Source: Flavobacteriaceae bacterium (GTDB taxonomy: Bacteria > Bacteroidota > Bacteroidia > Flavobacteriales > Flavobacteriaceae). From it: a stretch of 21,264 bases of DNA. The position numbers were made by a program, and so were the translations under genes. Below, one piece after another: positions 7,527 to 15,087 of the stretch. The notes beneath the pieces were generated by a model that ran no database searches, was not told the DNA's origin, and saw only the letters and a program-made list of their open reading frames with translations. The first letter of the stretch is position 1, and every line of letters starts with the position of its first letter. The stretch lies in the NCBI GenBank assembly GCA_030625995.1, contig DAOUPU010000021.1:1-21264 (forward strand), written 5' to 3'.

Positions 7527-7605
7527 AAAAAGGACAAAGTAAAAAAGGACAAAGTAATTTATCATGAAGTATTTCTTCATTTTCAACTTTTAACTTTTAA
7601 CTTTT
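7527..7605. repeat. Two tandem repeats in the moxR-DUF58 gap
   Basis: A 15-nt unit containing GGACAAAGT is repeated head to tail (GGACAAAGT at 7532-7540 and 7547-7555). Further right a heptamer AACTTTT occurs three times without interruption at 7585-7591, 7592-7598 and 7599-7605. Between them a small inverted repeat ATGAAG/CTTCAT (7564-7569 and 7575-7580, loop 5 nt) could form a weak hairpin. No gene lies in this gap. Confidence 0.8.
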
Positions 7606-7612
7606 TCCTTAT

Positions 7613-8617
7613 TTAAGGTACTTCAACTTCATTTACAATTTTATTAATTATATCTACAGAAGTGACATTTTCCGCTTCAGCCTCGTAGGTAATTCCAATT
7701 CTATGTCTTAGAACATCATGAACTACTGCCCTCACATCTTCAGGTATTACGTAGCCACGACGTTTAATAAAAGCATAACATTTTGAGGCCATGGCTAAAT
7801 TTATACTTCCCCTTGGTGAAGCACCAAAACTAATTAAAGGTTTAAGTTGTGGTAAGCGATAATCCTCCGGGTATCTGGTTGCGAAAATTATATTTAGTAT
7901 GTATTTCTCAATTTTTTCATCCATATAAACCTCTTTGACAGACTCACGAGCTTTTAATATGTCTTTAACCGAAATAACCTGATTTATCTTCCCAAAACTG
8001 CCAAGTAAATTTTGGCGCATAATTAATTGTTCATCATTTAATTTAGGATAATCAATTACAGTTTTCAGCATAAAACGATCGACCTGTGCTTCGGGCAAAG
8101 GGTAGGTACCTTCCTGTTCAATAGGGTTTTGTGTTGCCATTACCAAAAAGGGTTGATCCAGTTTAAAAGAAGTTTCCCCAATGGTTACTTGATGTTCCTG
8201 CATGGCCTCTAACAATGCAGATTGTACTTTTGCAGGCGCACGATTGATCTCATCTGCCAAAACAAAATTTGCGAAAATTGGTCCCTTTTTAATAGAAAAA
8301 TCATTCTCCTTCATATTGTAAATCATGGTACCTATAACGTCCGCTGGCAAAAGGTCCGGCGTGAATTGAATTCTGCTAAAGGATCCTTTAACCGCTTGCG
8401 CAAGGGTATTTATTGCTAATGTTTTTGCTAAACCAGGCACACCTTCCAGCAATATATGCCCATTTCCTAAGAGCCCTATAAGTAGTCTTTCCATCATGTG
8501 TCTTTGACCCACGATTACTTTATTCATCTCTAAAAAAAGTAAATCAATAAAGGCACTTTCCTTCTCAATTTTTTCATTGATAGCTCTAATATCAATATTG
8601 GTATTTTGTGTTTCCAT
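7613..8617 (-). CDS. moxR: MoxR-family AAA+ ATPase
   Basis: This 334-residue AAA+ ATPase has Walker A GVPGLAKT (59-66, Lys65), Walker B FVLADE (Asp122-Glu123) followed by INRAPAKVQSALLEAMQE, and a sensor region VMATQNPIEQEGTYPLPEAQ with an arginine in VDRFML. These are hallmarks of the MoxR/RavA branch. MoxR ATPases are thought to act as chaperones that remodel VWA-containing partners, here probably DUF58, BatA and BatB. It heads the Bat cluster, and a TAnnTTTG match lies about 35 nt upstream of its ATG. The gene stands alone on its 5' side, with the panB terminator immediately upstream, so it is probably the first gene of the operon. Confidence 0.95.
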   Translation of the reverse strand: METQNTNIDIRAINEKIEKESAFIDLLFLEMNKVIVGQRHMMERLLIGLLGNGHILLEGVPGLAKTLAINTLAQAVKGSFSRIQFTPDLLPADVIGTMIYNMKENDFSIKKGPIFANFVLADEINRAPAKVQSALLEAMQEHQVTIGETSFKLDQPFLVMATQNPIEQEGTYPLPEAQVDRFMLKTVIDYPKLNDEQLIMRQNLLGSFGKINQVISVKDILKARESVKEVYMDEKIEKYILNIIFATRYPEDYRLPQLKPLISFGASPRGSINLAMASKCYAFIKRRGYVIPEDVRAVVHDVLRHRIGITYEAEAENVTSVDIINKIVNEVEVP

Positions 8618-8651
8618 AATAAGTATTAAATATGTTCTTTTTTTGGCCTGA

Positions 8652-8659
8652 CAAAACTA
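8652..8659 (-). promoter_or_regulatory. Candidate -7 element of the moxR/bat promoter
   Basis: The minus strand reads TAGTTTTG, an exact match to the Bacteroidota -7 consensus TAnnTTTG, 34 nt before the moxR ATG. No convincing TTTG is found 17-23 nt further upstream, so the -33 element is weak or absent. Its place between the panB terminator and moxR supports a promoter here. Confidence 0.4.
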
Positions 8660-8732
8660 CATTTAAATAAAATTTTATCTTGTTAAAATTTGGTTAAAAT
8701 AAAGGGTTTCGCAGATTTTTAGTGCCTAAAAT

Positions 8733-8757
8733 AAAAAAACCGAGACAACTCGGTTTT
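8733..8757 (-). terminator. Intrinsic terminator of panB
   Basis: AAAACCGAG (8736-8744) and CTCGGTTTT (8749-8757) form a perfect 9-bp stem with a 4-nt loop. On the minus strand the stem runs into a T tract (8739-8733 and beyond). The first base pairs overlap the panB stop codon (8758-8756). The shape is a standard Rho-independent terminator for transcription leaving panB, and it insulates moxR from panB. Confidence 0.88.
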
Positions 8758-9574
8758 AATACTGTTCTTCCTTGCTAGGAAAATCTCTCGATTTTACGTC
8801 AGCTACATATCTCTTAATTGCATCACCCATATCAGCATACAGGTTTAAATATCTTCTTAAAAATCTAGGACTAAACTCATGGGTCATTCCCAACATATCA
8901 TGAGTAACCAAAACCTGACCATCAACGCCGTCTCCCGCACCTATACCAATAACCGGAATACTTACACTCTCAGCAACTTCCTTTGCCAAATTGGACGGAA
9001 CCTTCTCCAAGACTATTCCGAAACAGCCTAATTTCTCCAATAATTTCGCATCTTTCTTTAGCTTATTGGCTTCTTCTTCTTCTTTTGCTCGAACTGTATA
9101 GGTTCCGAATTTATAAATGGATTGAGGAGTTAATCCTAAATGTCCCATTACCGGTATACCTGCAGTTAATATTCTTGAAATAGATTCTGCTATTTCTTCT
9201 CCACCTTCCATCTTTACCGAATGTCCACCGGATTCTTTCATTATTCTTATGGCAGTAGCAAGTGCTTTTCTGGAATTTCCCTGATATGTTCCAAATGGCA
9301 GATCAACTACTATCAAACTTCTGTCTACAGCCCTTACAACTGACGAAGCATGATAGATCATTTCATCTAAAGTTATGGGTAGTGTTGTTTCATGTCCAGC
9401 CATGACATTCGATGCCGAATCCCCAACTAATATAACATCAACTCCGGCATGATCAACTATCTTTGCCATGGTATAATCATAAGCGGTCAGCATGGATATT
9501 TTTACTCTATTAGCTTTCATCTCTACCAAAGATTTGGTAGTTACTCTTTTATAATCTTTTTTAATTGCCGACAT
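8756..9574 (-). CDS. panB: 3-methyl-2-oxobutanoate hydroxymethyltransferase
   Basis: PanB transfers a hydroxymethyl group from 5,10-methylenetetrahydrofolate to 2-oxoisovalerate, giving ketopantoate in the pathway to pantothenate and CoA. The 272-residue length is normal. Conserved blocks are all present: LTAYDYTMAKIVDHAGVD, LVGDSASNVMAG (Asp52), VVDLPFGTYQ (Asp91), VKMEGG (Glu123), VMGHLGLTPQSI, FGIVLEKVP (Glu190) and VIGIGAGDGVDGQVLVTHD. By alignment from memory, Asp52, Asp91 and Glu123 are the magnesium ligands and Glu190 the catalytic acid/base. It lies 38 nt after the CvpA-family gene and ends in an intrinsic terminator, so it is the last gene of its unit. Nothing suggests loss of function. 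Confidence 0.97.
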   Translation of the reverse strand: MSAIKKDYKRVTTKSLVEMKANRVKISMLTAYDYTMAKIVDHAGVDVILVGDSASNVMAGHETTLPITLDEMIYHASSVVRAVDRSLIVVDLPFGTYQGNSRKALATAIRIMKESGGHSVKMEGGEEIAESISRILTAGIPVMGHLGLTPQSIYKFGTYTVRAKEEEEANKLKKDAKLLEKLGCFGIVLEKVPSNLAKEVAESVSIPVIGIGAGDGVDGQVLVTHDMLGMTHEFSPRFLRRYLNLYADMGDAIKRYVADVKSRDFPSKEEQY

Positions 9575-9612
9575 AATTCTTCAATTTTGGAATGCTAAAA
9601 TAGTGAATATTT

Positions 9613-10110
9613 TTAACTGGCATCTTCAACTATGGTAACCAATTTTGGAAAAATATAAGGTGCTAAGTTCTTTACGGGTTCATATAGTACAGAATTTCTC
9701 GTTTTGGACTTATCCATAAATTTAAATGTCTTATTAAATTCACTAAAAATGATTAAAACAACACTTAAAATAAGCGCATATTTAAGTGCCCCAAAAACGG
9801 CCCCCAGTATTTTATTAAAAAATCCAAGCATAATGGTTTCGGCTATTGTTGTCAGAGCTTTACCCAATAAAACCAACGCAATTACGATGATAATGAAAGT
9901 GCCTGCGAACGCCATTACTTGAATCAATGATGGGTCCCAACTGACTTTACTTTCTAGGAAATTGGACAAAAAGTAGGAAAAATGTATTGCGCCATAAACA
10001 CCTAAAACCAAACCAACTAAAGATGTTAATTCCACAAATAAGCCTCTTTTGTATCCAATAACCAATCCAAAAAGTAAAAGGCATGCTATTACTATATCTA
10101 TTATATTCAT
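9613..10110 (-). CDS. CvpA-family membrane protein
   Basis: The 165-residue protein has about four membrane helices (about 3-20, 27-47, 65-83 and 98-120). Its start, MNIIDIVIACLLLFGLVIGYKRGLF, is typical of the CvpA (colicin V production) family, as are the glycines in the first two helices and the amphipathic end. CvpA proteins are widespread inner-membrane proteins linked to envelope homeostasis; their molecular activity is unknown. It lies 16 nt after the helicase-nuclease gene and 38 nt before panB, all co-directional, suggesting one transcript without an obvious functional link. Confidence 0.88.
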   Translation of the reverse strand: MNIIDIVIACLLLFGLVIGYKRGLFVELTSLVGLVLGVYGAIHFSYFLSNFLESKVSWDPSLIQVMAFAGTFIIIVIALVLLGKALTTIAETIMLGFFNKILGAVFGALKYALILSVVLIIFSEFNKTFKFMDKSKTRNSVLYEPVKNLAPYIFPKLVTIVEDAS

Positions 10111-10126
10111 TCCTAATTAATTTATA

Positions 10127-13100
10127 TTAAACTTTTATTACGATAATTTCATTATCTATATACACCAATATTTTTTCCGAAACTATATAATTCATAGTCT
10201 CCAAAACAAGACCATACTGTTTAATTTGTTCATGATGTTTTTTATCCGGTTTACCTGTCTTATAATCTATAATTATAACCTCATTTTTTTCATTAAAAAC
10301 CAATCGATCCGGAATTAAAATTTGCTTATCCTTCGTAATGATCTCTCTTTCGGTAAAAACAGTTTTCCCTGATCTAAAATAAGTTTTTAACTCCTCATGA
10401 TGTACAATTTTATCAATTAATTTTTCTATTTGGTCAAGTTCTTCTTTCTTAATAATACCCTTACTATAAAATCTTTTGACTTCCTTAGAAATATCATTCA
10501 CATTAATTATACGCGCCATTATTTCGTGAACTATGTTTCCAAACTTAATTGCATCTCCCCTATTGGTATCCCACATCACCGAGGAATTTGAGACGATATT
10601 AAATGAATGATCCTGCCAGGAAGTGCTTATAAATTTTTTTTGCAATTCGGTTATCGTATCGTCACTTTTGACCTCTGACACCCTCAAATTTTCTCCAAAT
10701 TCATAAACCATCTTTCCATCCTCCCATTTCTCACATTTCAATAAAAAATCTATAAAAAAATTTGAATACCATTTTAACTGTTCAGGAATTTTTTTGTTCT
10801 CAGAAAGAATATACAACTGTTCCTTTGCTCTTGTAAGAGCAACATAGAGCAAATTAAAATTATCCAGTTCTGATTCACTTCGTTGTTCTTTAAAAATATT
10901 TTTACCTCTGATACCTGTGTTTTCAATTGTTGAAGACGCGCTTACTAAAAAACTATCAAAATTATCATATCCGCTTTCATCCTTTATTTCAAACCAGGTT
11001 TTTGGGTCTTTTTGATAATATATATTTAAATCATATGGATAAATTACTACAGGAAATTCCAACCCTTTTGATTTATGAATTGTCATTATTTGAACGGCAT
11101 TTTTACTCTCCGATGCCACAATGCTTAACTTGTCTTTTTTCTGCTCCCAATACTGTAAGAAATCAGCATTATCCTGTGATTTACGCTGGGTGAAATCGAA
11201 TACAAAATCTAAGAAAAACAATATATATGCATCAGATTCCGGTGCCAATTTAAAGCTTCTGATAATTTCTTCCATACTTTCGTAAAAAGGATTTTGTTCA
11301 AAATTTTTCGCCTTATAAAAGATTTGAATTCTTTCTAATTTCTTGTAAAAATCCTCGTTGTTCAAATGTATGTATTCTTGAATAAATGTGTGTTTATCCA
11401 CTTGTAGATCAAAATGATGGTGCAGAAAGTATAAAACGTTCAATTTAGCATCTCCGTTATTTTCGTCCTTTAATAAAAGTAGTGTTTGTATTATAAAATC
11501 AACCTTATAATTGTTTTTTACAAGCAATGTTTCTGAGCTGACAATTTGAATATTTCTTTCTACCAAGTAATTAGCAATCGCAATTCCTTGTGTTTTTTTT
11601 CTAACTAAAATACAAACTTCATTTCTTTCAAATTTACCTTCCAAATTTTGCAATATTCTATAGATTCCCTGTGGAAATACTTCGTCTCGCTCCTCATTAT
11701 TTCTACACTCATCAATAAAACTCAGTTGTACATAACCACCTTCCTTTTTAGTTGTTCTTTGACTATTCCCAATTCTGTACAAATCTCCATATACGCTATT
11801 GTCAAAATACTTTGCAATATGACTAAAGAATTTATTGTTAAAATCAATAATTTGTGAATGGCTTCTGTAATTAGTGTCTAAATTCTCCAACTTTTTAGAC
11901 CTTTGAAAAGGATTATTCTCTCTTGAATTTCCTTGAATTGATAGGTCAATAAACTGTTCTGCCTTTCCACCGCGCCAACGATAAATTGCTTGTTTTGCAT
12001 CACCAACCATTAATAAACTGGAATTTTCTTCGGAAAGCACGTTGTCAATCAATGGTACTAAATTATCCCATTGCATTATCGATGTGTCTTGCATTTCATC
12101 AATAAAATAATGTCGGTATTTTTCGCCTATTTTTTCATAGATAAAAGCTACCGGTTGTTCCCTTAAATGTTTACTAATGATTTGATTAAATTCAGAAATA
12201 AGCAATAAGTTATTATCGGACTTAATCTCCGCCAAGGTCTTGGATATAGCATTTATTATGGCTAAAGGAGTTAAATTTTTTAGGATAAGTTTGTTCAAAA
12301 AATAAGTCTGAAACAATTTTTCCGATTTCAGATAGAGTTCCAATAAAGGACCGATAACGCCATCAATTTTTTCCTTGACCTCAATAGATTTTCCCTTCGT
12401 GTAAAACAAATTATTTTCTATACTTTTCCCTATTCCTTTATCATTTCGAAAGCTTATCTTAGACGGGTCAACAATCAAATTCTGGAAAAACTTCGGAAAC
12501 TGACTATAATAAAACTCTTTATGTTCAATACCAAGGATATTGATTATTTCTAATCCCTTTTCTCCTATCTCCACAAATTGTTTTTCCGTTACAATTTGTC
12601 TAGCCTTAAGTTTTTTTTCTAAATTTTTAAAATCTGGTATTTGTTTGTCCTCTAGCTTTTGAATTTGAAATGCATCATTTTCCTTTAACAAAAGTGTAGA
12701 AATTTCTTTTAAATCTCGCGAAATATCCCACGATTTATCTTCCAAAGTTTTTTGTTTAGCAAATTCAACTAGCGCATTCGTAATCTCTTTGTCGATTCCA
12801 ATTTTTGAAATAACAAGATCTATAGTTTCTTTAAGAATAGATTCAGGATCCAATTCAACATCAAAATCCAAAGGCAGGCCCAAATCAAAAGCAAAGGATT
12901 TAATAAGCTTATTTGTAAAACTATCTATTGTCTTTATATGAAAGGAGGTGTAATTCTGCAAAATACTGTTCAAGATCCTTTCCGATTTATATTTAATTGT
13001 CTTGATAGTTTGTCCTGTTTCCACCGAAAGTAACCGCAGCATATCATTGTCAGTATTCCCCTTAGAAAAGTCCAGCAAATTATTTAAAATTCGCTCTTTC

Positions 13101-13264
13101 ATTTCTCCGGCAGCCTTATTGGTAAAAGTAATAGCTAGAATCTTTTTGAATATATTTTCATCCTCAGATTGCAACAGGACTCTCAAATATTCCTTAACTA
13201 AGGTAAATGTTTTACCACTTCCGGCAGAGGCACTGTATACTTGAAAAGAGGTCTGATCTTGCAC
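10127..13264 (-). CDS. UvrD/RecB-like helicase with C-terminal PD-(D/E)XK nuclease
   Basis: The 1045-residue protein is a superfamily 1A helicase of the RecB/AddA type. Motif I is SASAGSGKTFTLV (Lys18), Ia ITFTNKAAGEMKERI, II FIDEMQDTS, III LLMVGDAKQAIYRWRGG, IV LDTNYRSH, V MTIHKSKGLEFPVVIYPY and VI LYVALTRAKEQLYIL. A RecB-type nuclease follows: His913 in GNIVHEI, Asp986 in LIPDRL, Asp1000 and Lys1002 in IIDYKTG, and Gln1013 in QIKQYG, so helicase and nuclease both look intact. It probably processes double-strand DNA ends for recombination with an AddB-like partner, which is not adjacent here. The start is GTG at 13264: an in-frame TAA lies four codons upstream, and motif I follows closely. 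No Fe-S cysteine cluster is evident. Confidence 0.93.
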   Translation of the reverse strand: MQDQTSFQVYSASAGSGKTFTLVKEYLRVLLQSEDENIFKKILAITFTNKAAGEMKERILNNLLDFSKGNTDNDMLRLLSVETGQTIKTIKYKSERILNSILQNYTSFHIKTIDSFTNKLIKSFAFDLGLPLDFDVELDPESILKETIDLVISKIGIDKEITNALVEFAKQKTLEDKSWDISRDLKEISTLLLKENDAFQIQKLEDKQIPDFKNLEKKLKARQIVTEKQFVEIGEKGLEIINILGIEHKEFYYSQFPKFFQNLIVDPSKISFRNDKGIGKSIENNLFYTKGKSIEVKEKIDGVIGPLLELYLKSEKLFQTYFLNKLILKNLTPLAIINAISKTLAEIKSDNNLLLISEFNQIISKHLREQPVAFIYEKIGEKYRHYFIDEMQDTSIMQWDNLVPLIDNVLSEENSSLLMVGDAKQAIYRWRGGKAEQFIDLSIQGNSRENNPFQRSKKLENLDTNYRSHSQIIDFNNKFFSHIAKYFDNSVYGDLYRIGNSQRTTKKEGGYVQLSFIDECRNNEERDEVFPQGIYRILQNLEGKFERNEVCILVRKKTQGIAIANYLVERNIQIVSSETLLVKNNYKVDFIIQTLLLLKDENNGDAKLNVLYFLHHHFDLQVDKHTFIQEYIHLNNEDFYKKLERIQIFYKAKNFEQNPFYESMEEIIRSFKLAPESDAYILFFLDFVFDFTQRKSQDNADFLQYWEQKKDKLSIVASESKNAVQIMTIHKSKGLEFPVVIYPYDLNIYYQKDPKTWFEIKDESGYDNFDSFLVSASSTIENTGIRGKNIFKEQRSESELDNFNLLYVALTRAKEQLYILSENKKIPEQLKWYSNFFIDFLLKCEKWEDGKMVYEFGENLRVSEVKSDDTITELQKKFISTSWQDHSFNIVSNSSVMWDTNRGDAIKFGNIVHEIMARIINVNDISKEVKRFYSKGIIKKEELDQIEKLIDKIVHHEELKTYFRSGKTVFTEREIITKDKQILIPDRLVFNEKNEVIIIDYKTGKPDKKHHEQIKQYGLVLETMNYIVSEKILVYIDNEIIVIKV

Positions 13265-13355
13265 AAAATAATTTTACATAAAAGTAAGAAAAAAAAGCAG
13301 AATTATTTTTTGTACTTTAACAGCTTAATAATCGAAAAATTTTAATTATTTAAAG

Positions 13356-14969
13356 ATGAATATTAAGCTTATTTATTTTATCCTACTGGCATTTCTTATC
13401 TCTTCTTGTTCCAAAAAAGAAAAGATTCCACAAAGACCGAACATTCTATTTATTATGTCCGATGATCATGCTTATCAGGCAATTAGTGCCTACAGTGATA
13501 AGTTGATTCAAACACCAAATATTGATAGAATTGCGGATGAGGGTATACTCTTTACTAATGCTTGTGTTACCAATTCTATCTGCGCTCCCTCCAGGGCAAC
13601 GATCCTAACTGGTAAACACAACCATATAAATGGCAAAATAGATAACCGAATGCCTTTTGATACTACTCAGGTAACTTTTCCTCAGCTATTTCAGAAATAT
13701 GGTTATCAAACAGCTATGTTTGGAAAGCTTCATTTTGGAAATAACCCGAAAGGTGTGGATGATTTCATGATATTGCCGGGACAAGGAAACTATATCAACC
13801 CCAAATTTATCACTCAAAAAGGTGACACTATAATTACAGGTTATGTAACGGATATAATTACAGATCTAACTTTAAATTGGTTAGAGCAAAAACGAGATCC
13901 GGAAAAACCCTTTTTACTAATGTATCTGCACAAGGCGCCGCACAGACCATGGTGGCCAAGTCCTGAAAAATTTGCAGAGTTTACCAAAAAACAATTCCCT
14001 TTACCGGAGACTCTGTTCGATGATTATAGCAACAGAGGTACTGCTGCAAAAACTGCAGAGATGAATTTATTAACACACATGAAGTATGGTCATGACTCCA
14101 AAATAAGACTGGAGACAATAGAAGCCATGGGCGGGGTTGAGCCTTATGTACCGCCTTTTACCTGGGGTGGTATAGATGGGTTTTCCGGACCCTATGGACG
14201 AGCAAATGCTGAACAAAAGGCTTTATATGATCCGGTGATCGATTCGATCAATACATGGTTCAAAACCAATTGGCCGGGTATGACGAATAAAGAAAAAATG
14301 ATTTGGAAATACCAGCGATATATGCAGGATTATTTGGGTTCCATTTCGTCTGTAGATGATAATGTAGGAAGAGTACTGGATTATTTAGAGAATAGTGGTT
14401 TGGCCGAGAATACCATTGTAGTATATACTTCAGATCAAGGATTTTACTTAGGTGAACACGGTTGGTTCGATAAACGCTTTATTTATGATGAATCCTTTAA
14501 AACCCCTCTTTTAATACGCTGGCCAAACCAAATAAAACCTGGTACTACAAACGAAGAAATGGTACAAAACCTGGATTTTGCCCAAACTTTTCTTGAAGCT
14601 GCTCAAATTGAAGCCCCGGAAGATATGCAAGGGGAAAGTTTAATCCCTCTACTGACGGGTAATGACCAAAATTGGGATAGAGATGCAGTTTATTATCACT
14701 ATTACGAATACCCGGCTGTACACATGGTTAAAAGACATTATGGAATTGTGACAAAAGAATACAAATTAGCTCATTTCTACAATGATGTAGATGAATGGGA
14801 ACTGTATGACCGCAAAAATGATCCTTCAGAAATAAATAATGTCTATAATGATCCTGCATATGCTGAGATAGTAAAAGAACTTAAAATTGATCTGGCTGAA
14901 ATAAGGGTAAAATATAAGGACTCGAAGGAATTAGATCAAAAATATATAGATATCTATAATAAGAAATAA
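13356..14969 (+). CDS. Sulfatase lipoprotein (S1 family, formylglycine type)
   Basis: The 537-residue protein has a lipoprotein signal ending in LISSC (Cys18), so it is anchored in an outer or periplasmic leaflet. The alkaline-phosphatase-fold sulfatase domain starts at NILFIMSDDH (metal-binding Asp36 and Asp37). The catalytic site is SICAPSRATILTG, where Cys76 should be converted to formylglycine by a maturase encoded elsewhere. A later metal-site block, YTSDQGFYLGEHGWFDKR, lies near residue 358. The family cleaves sulfate esters from glycans. Blocks such as MYLHKAPHRPWWP and KTPLLIRWP suggest the branch that includes N-acetylglucosamine-6-sulfatases, but the substrate is not certain. It is the only plus-strand gene and converges on the GH92 gene. 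Confidence 0.93.
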   Translation: MNIKLIYFILLAFLISSCSKKEKIPQRPNILFIMSDDHAYQAISAYSDKLIQTPNIDRIADEGILFTNACVTNSICAPSRATILTGKHNHINGKIDNRMPFDTTQVTFPQLFQKYGYQTAMFGKLHFGNNPKGVDDFMILPGQGNYINPKFITQKGDTIITGYVTDIITDLTLNWLEQKRDPEKPFLLMYLHKAPHRPWWPSPEKFAEFTKKQFPLPETLFDDYSNRGTAAKTAEMNLLTHMKYGHDSKIRLETIEAMGGVEPYVPPFTWGGIDGFSGPYGRANAEQKALYDPVIDSINTWFKTNWPGMTNKEKMIWKYQRYMQDYLGSISSVDDNVGRVLDYLENSGLAENTIVVYTSDQGFYLGEHGWFDKRFIYDESFKTPLLIRWPNQIKPGTTNEEMVQNLDFAQTFLEAAQIEAPEDMQGESLIPLLTGNDQNWDRDAVYYHYYEYPAVHMVKRHYGIVTKEYKLAHFYNDVDEWELYDRKNDPSEINNVYNDPAYAEIVKELKIDLAEIRVKYKDSKELDQKYIDIYNKK

Positions 14970-14987
14970 TAAGTGAATTTTGCCTTC

Positions 14988-15006
14988 GTTGGTACAAAAC
15001 ACCAAC
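14988..15006. other. Small inverted repeat after the sulfatase gene
   Basis: GTTGGT (14988-14993) and ACCAAC (15001-15006) pair across a 7-nt loop, 19 nt after the sulfatase stop. There is no T tract on either strand, so it is not a standard intrinsic terminator, though it may contribute to 3'-end formation. Confidence 0.45.
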
Positions 15007-15015
15007 AGTGGCATA

Positions 15016-15065
15016 AATTCATCAGATGAATCCTAGCCGCAACCGTGAGAGTCATCTGATGAATT
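15016..15065. repeat. 14-bp inverted repeat between convergent genes
   Basis: AATTCATCAGATGA (15016-15029) and TCATCTGATGAATT (15052-15065) are perfect inverted copies separated by 22 nt. Each arm contains its own odd-centred palindrome, TCATC-A-GATGA or TCATC-T-GATGA, so the region holds two dyad sites as well as one large hairpin. Neither side has a T tract. It could be a bidirectional transcription end or transcript-stabilising stem for the sulfatase and GH92 messages, or a pair of protein-binding sites. Confidence 0.75.
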
Positions 15066-15087
15066 GTCGTAAAGTTAAAGTTACGTT

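Noticed and set aside
13265..13355. Divergent promoters between the helicase-nuclease and sulfatase genes
   Set aside because: They must exist near here, but I found only imperfect TAnnTTTG-like strings in very AT-rich sequence and no supported -33/-7 pair, so no site is called.
15001..15075. Integron attC site suggested by the large imperfect-centre hairpin
   Set aside because: No matching RYYYAAC and GTTRRRY core pair brackets the hairpin, arms lack the typical unpaired extrahelical bases, and no integrase or cassette-like genes are present.
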